Of a DNA stretch of 64,000 nucleotides, positions 27,045 to 34,786 are shown piece after piece; the stretch's first letter is position 1; every line of letters begins with the position of its first letter. The DNA lies in NCBI RefSeq assembly GCF_902506455.1, contig NZ_LR733844.1, positions 1,913,160 through 1,977,159 on the forward strand, given 5' to 3'. The notes beneath the pieces are model-generated. The model ran no database searches. It was not told the origin of the DNA and saw nothing but the letters and a program-made list of their open reading frames with translations. The position numbers were made by a program, and so were the translations under genes. This DNA comes from Sphingomonas sp. 8AM (GTDB taxonomy: Bacteria; Pseudomonadota; Alphaproteobacteria; Sphingomonadales; Sphingomonadaceae).

Positions 27045-27064
27045 TGGTCCTGTACCTGGTCCTG
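27045..27064 (+). promoter_or_regulatory. Candidate operator: direct repeat TGGTCCTG-N4-TGGTCCTG
   Basis: Two exact TGGTCCTG octamers begin 12 bp apart, about 75-90 bp upstream of the glycosylasparaginase start. They match the TGGTnYTG pattern before GH20, the TonB receptor and nagB-II. The spacing differs by 1 bp from the first two, which weakens the case. Confidence 0.3.
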
Positions 27065-27129
27065 TCGCGGTATGGCTGCGGGAACAGGACGCCGGCAAGT
27101 GGCGAACGCGGCCGGTGCCGGCTGGACAA

Positions 27130-27157
27130 CAAAAAGGCCGCGGGCGAACCCGCGGCC
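27130..27157 (-). terminator. Intrinsic terminator for the 34-aa membrane-peptide gene
   Basis: A perfect 9-bp GGCCGCGGG/CCCGCGGCC stem with a 4-base loop is followed on the minus strand by five T residues. It lies about 60 bp past the stop of the small gene at 27216-27320. Confidence 0.88.
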
Positions 27158-27215
27158 TCCTGCTTACGTTCGCGGCGTCATCGGGCAGCGCCCGCGATGA
27201 CCGGCGACGGCAGCT

Positions 27216-27320
27216 CTATCGCTGGGGCGCGCGACGGGCGAGAACCACGACCATCGCCAGCGTGCCCAGGGCACCGATCGCGCCGACACCGACCACCATC
27301 ATGCTTGGTACGTCCATCAT
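27216..27320 (-). CDS. Small single-span membrane protein, 34 aa
   Basis: Encodes MMDVPSMMVVGVGAIGALGT continuing LAMVVVLARRAPQR: one hydrophobic helix followed by a basic tail, the layout of a single-pass inner-membrane peptide with an N-out, C-in tendency. It is supported by a strong ribosome site (AGGGAGAGG just before tandem ATG codons) and by a perfect intrinsic terminator downstream. No family is recognised. The second ATG could be used, giving 33 aa. Confidence 0.65.
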   Translation of the reverse strand: MMDVPSMMVVGVGAIGALGTLAMVVVLARRAPQR

Positions 27321-27430
27321 CCTCTCCCTGTCGCATCGAGGCGACTTTTGTCTTGTAGACGGGAGAGTGAACGCAAGCCGGCGCCTCCGCAACAATTAAC
27401 TCAGCCTGATCTCATTACAGCGCCGCGCCG

Positions 27431-27703
27431 CTATTCGAGGTCGCTTTCGCTGACGATTACCGGCTGCGCGTCGGCGTTGCGGGCCAGTGCCGAAAGGGCA
27501 GCGTCGACGATCGTGTCGGAGAAGCGGTTGAACATGTCGATGGCGTCGCCATCGGGCGCGTCGCCGCTCAACGCTTCCAGCACATCATATTGGACGGCAA
27601 ACTCATATTCGTCGCCATCGGCTTCGCCGCTGAACTCCACCTGACGCTCGTCGATGTTGTCGAGCAGCGTGGCCATATCGATCTCGAGCCGGTCGATCGC
27701 CAT
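27431..27703 (-). CDS. Small acidic protein, 90 aa, unknown function
   Basis: A soluble, strongly acidic protein with no signal or membrane segment. The middle (YEFAVQYDVLEALSGDAPDG) and the predicted helix DMFNRFSDTIVDAALSALAR loosely resemble DUF1488-type proteins, but that is a by-eye impression only. The start is plausible, with an AAGGAAAGGA purine run upstream. It stands alone on the minus strand, divergent from the lipoprotein gene across about 210 bp in which nothing else was recognised. Confidence 0.6.
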   Translation of the reverse strand: MAIDRLEIDMATLLDNIDERQVEFSGEADGDEYEFAVQYDVLEALSGDAPDGDAIDMFNRFSDTIVDAALSALARNADAQPVIVSESDLE

Positions 27704-27915
27704 TCATCCGTCCTTTCCTTGTGGTCAGCAGCCAAAAACCGCAGTCGCGTCGATGTTCCAAGCTTTGATGGGGTTCGCCGTAACCACACTGGCGCATGCC
27801 GCGCACGTCCGGTCGCAGCGTGGATGGTCGGCGGGGCGGCGATGGATCAGCGATGACCGGCCAGGGAGACGGCGCAGCGATCCTAGATCGCTGATGTCAG
27901 AGGGAGAAAGATTTC

Positions 27916-28164
27916 ATGCGTCATCGTTCGATCATGCTCGCGGCCTGCGGCATGTTGATGCTGGGGGCCTGCGCCAAGAAGGCGCCGCCGGCCCCGCCGC
28001 CGCCGCCACCCCCGCCGGGCGCGGTTGCCGGCAGCCATGCGGCGGATCGCGACGGCGACGGGATCGTCGACGGCTATTACACGTCCGACGGTATTTACCA
28101 CCCCTATGCGGCGCCGACACCGCCGCCGCCGCCCGCGCCGACGCGCCGCGGCGAACGGGGCTGA
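27916..28164 (+). CDS. Small proline-rich lipoprotein with an EF-hand-like DxDGDG loop
   Basis: An 82-aa product with a lipoprotein signal: MRHRSIMLAACGMLMLGAC, lipobox LGAC, lipidated Cys about 19. The mature part has two polyproline runs on either side of ADRDGDGIVDGYYTSDGIY, whose D-x-D-G-D-G spacing matches a calcium-binding EF-hand or dockerin loop. A GGGAGAAAG-type ribosome site precedes the ATG. The stop overlaps a candidate CTG start of the L,D-transpeptidase by 4 bp, so the two are likely coupled in the envelope. Confidence 0.75.
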   Translation: MRHRSIMLAACGMLMLGACAKKAPPAPPPPPPPPGAVAGSHAADRDGDGIVDGYYTSDGIYHPYAAPTPPPPPAPTRRGERG

Positions 28165-29576
28165 CCCTGCGGGCGACGGGAGGGCGGCGGTGCCGCTCTC
28201 CCCTTGCCGCGATTGGGATCGTGCTGGCGGTGACCGCCCCCGCGACGTCAGCGACGGGGGCGACCAAAGCCAAAGCCGTTGCCGGCAAGGCGGCAAAGCC
28301 GAAGAAGGCCGGCACCAGCGTCAGGAAGACCGCCCCGGCCAAAGCCGCGCGGTCCGCCGCCGAGATCGCGCGCGACCGCGCCGTGGCCGGCGCGATCCAC
28401 GCGTCAGCGGATGGCTGGATGGCGCGCGTCTATGCGCAGCGCAGCTATGCGCCGTTATGGGTGAGCGGCGGGCGGATCGGCCCGGCCGCGGACAGGCTGA
28501 TCCATTATCTCGGCGATGCCGATCTCGATAATCTCAAGCCGTCCTCCTACGGCATCGAAAAGCTGCGAGCGCGGCTCGATGCGGCGCGCGGCGGCGATCC
28601 GGCGCGCGTGGCAGCGGCCGAGCTGGCGCTGTCCGATGCGTTCGTCCTCTATGTGCGCGATCAGCGCAAACCGCGCGATGTCGGGATGAAATGGGCCGAC
28701 GCGGCGCTCAAGCCGAAGCGTCCCCGGCCCGAGGCGGTGCTGCGTGCCGCAACCTTCCCCAAGTCGTTCACCGCTTACGTCGAGGACATGGGCTGGATGA
28801 GCCCGCGCTACGTGGAGCTGCGTCAGCTTTCCGCGCAGGCACGCACCGGCGGCATCGCGACCGCCGCTTTGGGGCGACTGCGGCTGAACCTCGATCGCGC
28901 CCGCCTGTTGCCCGGTCCGTGGACGCGGCATGTCGAGGTCGATGCCTCTTCGGGGCGGCTGTGGTATTATGAGGCCGGCGCGACCAGGGGCACGATGCGC
29001 GTCGTGGTCGGGACGCGCGAGACGCAGACGCCGATGCTTGCCGGCACGCTGCAATGGGCGATCCTCAATCCCTACTGGAACGTCCCTGACTATCTGGTCC
29101 GCAAGAACATCGCCACCAAGGTACTTGCCGGGCGCACACTGGCATCGCTGCACATGGAGGCGCTGAGCGACTGGACCGCCGCCGCGCGCCCGATCCCGGC
29201 CAGCGCGATCGACTGGCCGGCGGTGGCGGCGGGCAGGCGCGAGCTGCGGCTGCGTGAGCTGCCGGGGCCGGCCAATTCGATGGGCAAGGTCAAGTTCCTG
29301 TTCCCCAACGACGAGGGCATCTACCTTCACGACACCCCGAACCGCCCGCTGCTGCAGAAGGACGACCGGCATTTCAGCAACGGCTGTATCCGGCTGGAGG
29401 ATGCAGCGCGGCTCGGACGCTGGCTGATGGGCAGGCCACTCAATCCGGGGAAGAAGCCCGAGCAGGCGGTGGCGCTGACGGCGCCGACCCCGGTCTATCT
29501 TACCTACCTGACCGCCACCGGCGGGGCGGGGCGCACCCTCGGCTTCCGTGACGATGTCTACGGCCGCGACAGGTGA
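28161..29576 (+). CDS. L,D-transpeptidase (YkuD catalytic domain), start uncertain
   Basis: Cross-links or anchors peptidoglycan through a catalytic Cys. The C-terminal half has a YkuD domain with GIYLHDTPNR and the catalytic signature HFSNGCIRLED (the usual SHGC here reads SNGC). The N-terminal half (SYAPLWVSGGRIGPAA) resembles the scaffold domain of YcbB/LdtD-like enzymes. A signal-like stretch (RRCRSPLAAIGIVLAVTAPA) requires a start upstream of it, yet no ATG, GTG or TTG is available in frame there. A CTG at 28161 overlapping the lipoprotein stop (CTGA) is the best candidate. The alternative GTG at 28221 would cut off most of the signal. Confidence 0.85.
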   Translation: MTLRATGGRRCRSPLAAIGIVLAVTAPATSATGATKAKAVAGKAAKPKKAGTSVRKTAPAKAARSAAEIARDRAVAGAIHASADGWMARVYAQRSYAPLWVSGGRIGPAADRLIHYLGDADLDNLKPSSYGIEKLRARLDAARGGDPARVAAAELALSDAFVLYVRDQRKPRDVGMKWADAALKPKRPRPEAVLRAATFPKSFTAYVEDMGWMSPRYVELRQLSAQARTGGIATAALGRLRLNLDRARLLPGPWTRHVEVDASSGRLWYYEAGATRGTMRVVVGTRETQTPMLAGTLQWAILNPYWNVPDYLVRKNIATKVLAGRTLASLHMEALSDWTAAARPIPASAIDWPAVAAGRRELRLRELPGPANSMGKVKFLFPNDEGIYLHDTPNRPLLQKDDRHFSNGCIRLEDAARLGRWLMGRPLNPGKKPEQAVALTAPTPVYLTYLTATGGAGRTLGFRDDVYGRDR

Positions 29577-29578
29577 CG

Positions 29579-30124
29579 TCAGCGGCCTGACGGCGGGTCG
29601 AGTGCCGGCACGTGCCGGGCGGCCTCCGCCGGATCGATCCCGGGCCGCGGGGCCGCCGGAAGGCGCTCGTCGCCGCGGATCGCGCGCCCGGCGCGCTGAA
29701 TCGCCTCCACCAGCCGCGGATAAATCCCGCAGCGACAGATGTTGGTGATCGCGGCGCTGATCGCCTCGTCGGACGGCATCGGGTCTCGCTTCAGCAGCGC
29801 GGCGGCGGCCATGGTGATGCCGGGGATGCAATAGCCGCATTGCGGCACGTTCGCGGCGATCAGCGCGAGCTGGACCGGATGCGACCGCTCACGCGACAGC
29901 CCCTCGATCGTCGTGACGAACGTTCCCTCGACCTGCCGTAACGCCACCTGACACGAACGCACCGCCTTGCCGTCGACATCGACGGTGCAGGCACCGCAGC
30001 TGCCGGTGCCGCAGCCATATTTGGTTCCGGTCAGGTTGGAGGCGTCGCGCAACGCCCACAGCAACGGCGTGTCCGGCGCCAGCCGGTATTCGACGGCCTC
30101 GTTGTTGACGGTCAGGCGGGTCAT
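29579..30124 (-). CDS. (2Fe-2S)-binding oxidoreductase subunit (IorA-like, molybdenum hydroxylase family)
   Basis: The 181-aa product is the small iron-sulfur subunit of xanthine-oxidase-family hydroxylases such as isoquinoline 1-oxidoreductase. The N-terminal plant-type ferredoxin domain has KYGCGTGSCGACTVDVDG with a fourth Cys in RSCQVAL. The helical domain holds the second cluster ligands, CGYCIPG and NICRCGIY. The usual molybdopterin large subunit (iorB) is not next to it; neighbours are an L,D-transpeptidase (converging, 2 bp apart) and a PilZ gene. It may serve an unlinked partner. Confidence 0.85.
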   Translation of the reverse strand: MTRLTVNNEAVEYRLAPDTPLLWALRDASNLTGTKYGCGTGSCGACTVDVDGKAVRSCQVALRQVEGTFVTTIEGLSRERSHPVQLALIAANVPQCGYCIPGITMAAAALLKRDPMPSDEAISAAITNICRCGIYPRLVEAIQRAGRAIRGDERLPAAPRPGIDPAEAARHVPALDPPSGR

Positions 30125-30218
30125 CGCGTTGCGTTATCGCCGCGCGCAGCCCGCAACAAGCGGCCAGCGCACCGCCGGTGTTCAAACGCACGCCGCCCGG
30201 GTCAGGCGGAACGCTGGT

Positions 30219-30575
30219 CTAACCGTCGCGACGACGATAGGCGTGGTGGATGTTGTTGAACCAGCCTGCGCTCACCTTCGCTCCGGCGGCGCCGCGATCG
30301 CGCGGCCTGCGCGCCTCGGCCAGGTCGATCGCACCCTTGGTGAAGTGCAGCCCCGCGAGGGTGGCCGATGTCCACATCACCTCGGCAGGCAAGCCGGTCA
30401 GCGATCCCATCGTGACCTCCAGAAGATCGCCTTTGGTAAGCTCGCCCGGATTGTCGATGCAGGCGCCGGTGACCGAAAGGTTGCGGACGCGCGCCTCCAC
30501 CGACCGGTCGCGTTGGTCGATACGCGCATAAAGGATGACGCTGCTGCGCGGTTCGCGGGGCGGAGAATCAGACAT
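30219..30575 (-). CDS. PilZ-domain protein, putative c-di-GMP receptor
   Basis: A 118-aa protein nearly filled by one PilZ domain. It shows an Arg-containing N-terminal segment (PREPRSSVILYARI) and the RNLSVTGACID box corresponding to the N/D-x-S-x-x-G ligand motif. The classical RxxxR motif is not clear, so binding may be weak. It is divergent from bphP across about 140 bp. The EAL phosphodiesterase at 51.9 kb is the other c-di-GMP gene in the window. Confidence 0.78.
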   Translation of the reverse strand: MSDSPPREPRSSVILYARIDQRDRSVEARVRNLSVTGACIDNPGELTKGDLLEVTMGSLTGLPAEVMWTSATLAGLHFTKGAIDLAEARRPRDRGAAGAKVSAGWFNNIHHAYRRRDG

Positions 30576-30714
30576 CGGACGATCCCCTTAGCATGGTCAT
30601 GGCAAACAGGCCGTTAAAACCATTCGCTGTCCCGCACACGAGCAACCTGGTTTAATCCCTTAATCTGCGTAAGAATGGTTGCCAGCCGCTGCACCGTTGC
30701 CATACTGCCGTCGG

Positions 30715-32847
30715 ATGGATCCGCAATTGGCGTCGGGTGACGCGCTTCCTTCGGCGGTCAGTGCCCTTACGCCTTGCGATCGCGAGCCCATTCATCTGGC
30801 AGGCGCGGTGCAGCCGCACGGCATGATGCTCGTCGCCGATCCGCGCACGCTGCGCGTCGTCGCGGGCGCCGGCGCGATCGAGACGGTGCTCGGGGCAGAC
30901 TGGCTCGACGCGGATCTGTCGACCTTGCTGGGGCAGGACGTCACGGCGCTGACCGACACGACCCCGGGGCCGGGCGGCACCGTGCTGGGCGCGCCGGTGG
31001 TCGGGCATGACGTGGCATTGCACCTGGCGGGCCCGTGGCTGATCGCCGAACTCGAGCCGAGCGAGGCGCAGCCGGGCACCGTCGCCGCGACGCTCGGCTG
31101 GCTCGATACGATCGCGCTGGGGTTCGAGCGCGCGGGCACGCTGCGGATGCTGACCGATCGTGCCGTAACCGCGTTCCGCGCGCTGACCGGGTTCGACCGC
31201 GTCATGATCTACCGCTTCCTCGATGACGAGGCCGGATGCGTGGTGGCCGAGGATCGCGATCCCGCCCTGGGCTCGTTCCTCCACCATCATTTTCCTGCCA
31301 GCGACATCCCGCGGCAGGCGCGCGCGCTGTATGTTCGTAATCGCACGCGCGTCATTCCCGACGTCGGCTATGTCCCCGCACCGCTCCGTCCGGCCGGGTT
31401 CGAGCAGGTCGACCTCAGCGATGTCGCAATCCGCAGCGTCTCGCCGGTGCATGTCGAATATCTGCGCAACATGGGCGTACAGGCATCGGCGTCGATCTCG
31501 ATCGTCAAGGACGGGCTGCTGTGGGGCTTGGTCGCCTGCCACAACATGACGCCGCGGCTGATGCCGCGCAGCGTGCGGGCGGCGGCGTCGGCGATGGCGA
31601 GCGCGCTCGCGCGGCAGATCCTCGCCAAGGAAGAGGCGGAGGCGTATCGCGTCCGGCTCGCGCTGCGCAGCGAGGAGGATGCGCTGCGCCCGCTGCTGCA
31701 ACAGAGCGATCCGTTCCGGGTGCTGGCGGAACGCGGCGACGAACTGCGACGGATGTTCGACGCCGACGGGCTGGTGCTGGTCCGCGACCGGACGGTCACC
31801 GCCACGGGGGTGGCGCCGGCCGATCTCGAGGTGCTCGATCTGCTGCGCTGGGCCGCGCTGCGCGAGGATGGCCCGGTCTTCGCCACCCGCGAACTGGCGA
31901 TCGACTGGCCGGCGGCAGGCGCGTTCGGACCGATCGCGGGCGTGCTGGCGCTGCGCATCGACGATCGCCACACCTTGCTGTGGCTGCGCGTCGAGCAGAT
32001 CGAGGAGATCGAATGGGCCGGCAACCCGCACAAGGCCGTCCCGCACGATCCCGAAGCGACGCTTCATCCACGTGCGTCGTTTGAATCCTGGCATGAAACC
32101 GTGCGCGGGCGCTCACGGCGGTGGACGCTGGAGCAGGTCGAGGGCGCCAACCGCCTCCGCCGCCTGCTGCGCGAGGCGCGCGTCTCGAACGAACTGCGCC
32201 GGCTGAATCAGGAACTTGAGCGAACCGGCGCCGAGAAGGACGCGTTGCTGGCGCAGAAGGACCTGCTGATGCGTGAGGTCGACCATCGCGTGCAGAATAG
32301 CCTGCAGCTCGTCTCGTCGTTCCTCGGGATCCAGGCGCGCGACGCCGGGCCGGGCGTGGTTGCCGATCAATTGCGCGAGGCGCGCTCCCGGCTGTCGGCC
32401 GTCGCGCTGGTCCACCGGCGGCTGTATCGCGACGACCAGATCGAGACGATCGATCTTAGCCGTTATCTGGGCGAGTTGCTCGACGATCTGAAGCAATCCC
32501 TCGGCGAGGAATGGTCGCGGCACATGTTGCTGTCGATCGCACCGGTGCTGATCCCGACCGATCGTGCGGTCAACATCGGACTGATCGCCGCCGAGCTGGT
32601 CATCAACGCCACCAAATATGCCTATCCCGGGCGGCCGGGCGGCCCGATCGAGATCACGCTCGAACAATATCGCAACCGCCTGCGCCTGATCGTCGCGGAT
32701 CAGGGTGTCGGCAAGCGCGGCGTCGGCGAGGGATTTGGCAGCCGGATGATGCGCGCGGTGATCCAGCGCATCGACGGGGAAATGGATTATCTCGACAACG
32801 AACCCGGCCTGCGCGCCGTGCTGACCGCGCCGATCGAGGCGGCTTAA
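30715..32847 (+). CDS. bphP: Bacteriophytochrome sensor histidine kinase (PAS-GAF-PHY, HisKA_2-type kinase)
   Basis: Red/far-red photosensor kinase of about 710 aa. The PAS domain has CDREPIHLAGAVQPHG, whose Cys is the biliverdin attachment site of bacterial phytochromes. GAF has FPASDIPRQARALYVRN and the chromophore-pocket HVEYLRNMGV. PHY has the tongue-like LHPRASFESWHETVRGRS. A coiled linker leads to MREVDHRVQNSLQLVSSFLG, a HisKA_2-like phosphoacceptor, and an ATPase N box (AAELVINATKYAYPG). The ATG at 30715 was preferred over an upstream TTG in the same frame. No cognate receiver is adjacent. It converges on the heme oxygenase gene that would make its chromophore. Confidence 0.94.
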   Translation: MDPQLASGDALPSAVSALTPCDREPIHLAGAVQPHGMMLVADPRTLRVVAGAGAIETVLGADWLDADLSTLLGQDVTALTDTTPGPGGTVLGAPVVGHDVALHLAGPWLIAELEPSEAQPGTVAATLGWLDTIALGFERAGTLRMLTDRAVTAFRALTGFDRVMIYRFLDDEAGCVVAEDRDPALGSFLHHHFPASDIPRQARALYVRNRTRVIPDVGYVPAPLRPAGFEQVDLSDVAIRSVSPVHVEYLRNMGVQASASISIVKDGLLWGLVACHNMTPRLMPRSVRAAASAMASALARQILAKEEAEAYRVRLALRSEEDALRPLLQQSDPFRVLAERGDELRRMFDADGLVLVRDRTVTATGVAPADLEVLDLLRWAALREDGPVFATRELAIDWPAAGAFGPIAGVLALRIDDRHTLLWLRVEQIEEIEWAGNPHKAVPHDPEATLHPRASFESWHETVRGRSRRWTLEQVEGANRLRRLLREARVSNELRRLNQELERTGAEKDALLAQKDLLMREVDHRVQNSLQLVSSFLGIQARDAGPGVVADQLREARSRLSAVALVHRRLYRDDQIETIDLSRYLGELLDDLKQSLGEEWSRHMLLSIAPVLIPTDRAVNIGLIAAELVINATKYAYPGRPGGPIEITLEQYRNRLRLIVADQGVGKRGVGEGFGSRMMRAVIQRIDGEMDYLDNEPGLRAVLTAPIEAA

Positions 32848-32884
32848 TTCAAGTGTTGATCAAAACAGATGTGGCCAGAGCAGT

Positions 32885-32961
32885 CGTCATTGCGAGCGTA
32901 GCGAAGCGATTCAGGGCGTCCTGATCCGGCTCTGGATTGCTTCGCTGCGCTCGCAATGACG
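32885..32961. repeat. Palindromic intergenic repeat (family A) at the bphP/bphO junction
   Basis: A 33-bp/33-bp inverted repeat with about four mismatches, around an 11-bp loop very like that at 1024-1100. It lies between two converging genes. Confidence 0.88.
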
Positions 32962-32968
32962 GATTACG

Positions 32969-33496
32969 TCAGGCTGGCGAGTCCACCGCCGCCGCCTCGG
33001 CATAAAGCGCGAAGGTGGCGAGCGCGCCCGCGATCATCCGTGCCGACCAGTCGCCGTCCTTGCCAGCGGCCGCTTCGTCCAGCGCGATCCGGATCGCGCG
33101 CCACTGGCCGGACGCATGGACCGCGCCGAGATACCGCCCCGGCAGCTCGGCCGGCACCTGTCGCGCGAGCATCGCGCCCCCCAGCCGAGAGCCTTCGACG
33201 ACATAGAGCACGCCCCACAGCGTCGCCGCGTCGTCACCCGGCGCGAAGGGCAGGCAATCGGGCACCGCGACACCCAACTCCTCAAGGTCCGCGGCCAGCA
33301 ACCCCGCGCGCGTCGGCAGCGTCCGCGCGAACGGCAGCGCCGCCATCACCCGCTCCGCCGCCGGCAGCGCGCGACCATGCGCGAGCAGGAAGCGCCGGTA
33401 CGCCGCGGGGGTCGCCAGATCGTGCGCGCCGAACGCGGCGTCGACCGCCTCATGCGCCGCGCCGGTGGCGTTGCGCAGCATCGTCATCGCGGACAT
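32969..33496 (-). CDS. bphO: Biliverdin-producing heme oxygenase
   Basis: The 175-aa product resembles bacterial heme oxygenases that supply biliverdin to bacteriophytochromes. ATGAAHEAVDAAFG carries the expected proximal heme ligand His (about 15). LWGVLYVVEGSRLGGAML is the distal-helix region conserved in the family. It lies tail to tail with bphP, and its start is 6 bp after the stop of the M20 peptidase gene on the same strand, so it is probably expressed from that promoter. Confidence 0.88.
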   Translation of the reverse strand: MSAMTMLRNATGAAHEAVDAAFGAHDLATPAAYRRFLLAHGRALPAAERVMAALPFARTLPTRAGLLAADLEELGVAVPDCLPFAPGDDAATLWGVLYVVEGSRLGGAMLARQVPAELPGRYLGAVHASGQWRAIRIALDEAAAGKDGDWSARMIAGALATFALYAEAAAVDSPA

Positions 33497-33501
33497 CGGC
33501 G

Positions 33502-34734
33502 TCAGTCCAGCCCACGCTCCAGAAAGCGTTCCGCCACCGCGCAGTGCATCGCGACCCCGGTGGCGAGCACATTCTCCTCGATCGTCATCCGCGTGTTGTG
33601 GAGCGGCGGGTTCGTGCGCCAGTCGCTGCCCGGTGCGGCGACCCCGACGAATGCCATCGCGCCCGGCACCTCGCGCAGCACATAGCTGAAGTCCTCACCG
33701 CCCATCATCGGCGCGGGCATCGCGGTCCAGCCGGCACCACCCGGCACCTTCGACGACAGCTCGCGCAGCAGCCGCGTCGCGCGTGCGTCGTTGACCGTCA
33801 CCGGATAGCCTTCGTCGATCGTGGTTTCGGCGACGCAGCCATGCGCGGCGGCGATCCCCTGCGCGATCTGGTGGAACGCCTCGCGCATCGCGGTGCGCGT
33901 CGCCTCCGACAGCGTGCGCAGCGTCCCCATCAGCTTGACCTCTTCGGGGATGATGTTGTGCGACGATCCGGCGTGGATCTGCGTCATCGTCAGCACCGCC
34001 GGATCGGCGACCGGCACCCGACGCGCGACATGCTGTTGCAGCGCGGTGACGATCGCGCAGGCGACCGGGATCGGATCGATCGCGTCGTGCGGCATCGCGG
34101 CATGGCCGCCCTTGCCGCGGATCGTCGCCAGCACTGTGTCGGTCGAGGCGAGCATCGCGCCCTCGCGGCCCACGAACACGCCCGCCGGCGCGTTGGGGAG
34201 GATATGCAGCGCGAATGCCGCTTCCGGCCGCGCGACGTCGAGCAGCCCGTCGGCGATCATGTGTCGCGCGCCGTGGTGGCCTTCCTCGCCGGGCTGGAAC
34301 ATGAAGACGATCGTCCCCGACAGATCGTCGCGCCGGGCGCTCAGCGCCTTCGCTGCGCCGACCAGCATCGCGGTATGCGCGTCATGCCCGCAGGCGTGCA
34401 TCTTGCCGGGGATGGTGGAGGCGAACGGCAGCCCGGTCTCCTCGCTCATTGGCAGAGCGTCCATATCGCCGCGCAGCAACACCGTGCGCCCGTTCGACGC
34501 CGCGCCACCGGTCCGCGCGCCGCGCAGAATCGCGACGAAGCCGGTCGTGCTGGTGCTGTCGTGGATCTTGAGCGGCAGACCGGCGAGCGCCGCCTTCGCC
34601 TTGGCGGTGGTCAGCGGGCAATGCAGCCCGACCTCCGGCTCGGCATGGATCGCCCGGCGCAGCGCGATCACGTCCGCCAGTTCGGCGGCGCCGATCGCGG
34701 TCCAGTCGGTTCGGGTGGCGAGCGTGCTGGTCAT
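33502..34734 (-). CDS. M20-family amidohydrolase (hippurate hydrolase/aminoacylase-like)
   Basis: The 410-aa protein hydrolyses N-acyl amino acids or related amides in the cytoplasm; no signal peptide is seen. The metal-binding motifs of the M20D branch are present: LLRGDMDALP, HACGHDAHTAMLVGAAK, FMFQPGEEGHHGA, HILPNAP, and the late His in NPPLHNTRMTIEE. The start has AAGGAG at ideal spacing. The exact substrate cannot be read from sequence. It is followed after 5 bp by the heme oxygenase gene. Confidence 0.92.
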   Translation of the reverse strand: MTSTLATRTDWTAIGAAELADVIALRRAIHAEPEVGLHCPLTTAKAKAALAGLPLKIHDSTSTTGFVAILRGARTGGAASNGRTVLLRGDMDALPMSEETGLPFASTIPGKMHACGHDAHTAMLVGAAKALSARRDDLSGTIVFMFQPGEEGHHGARHMIADGLLDVARPEAAFALHILPNAPAGVFVGREGAMLASTDTVLATIRGKGGHAAMPHDAIDPIPVACAIVTALQQHVARRVPVADPAVLTMTQIHAGSSHNIIPEEVKLMGTLRTLSEATRTAMREAFHQIAQGIAAAHGCVAETTIDEGYPVTVNDARATRLLRELSSKVPGGAGWTAMPAPMMGGEDFSYVLREVPGAMAFVGVAAPGSDWRTNPPLHNTRMTIEENVLATGVAMHCAVAERFLERGLD

Positions 34735-34786
34735 GACGGACTCCTTCGGTCAGCGCTGTAACCGATCCGTCATGCCGGCGGAAGCG

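Noticed and set aside
27654..28160. A 5' extension of the L,D-transpeptidase frame across the lipoprotein gene
   Set aside because: The extension overlaps a better gene in another frame and shows only Arg-rich sequence; the signal peptide marks the real N-terminus.
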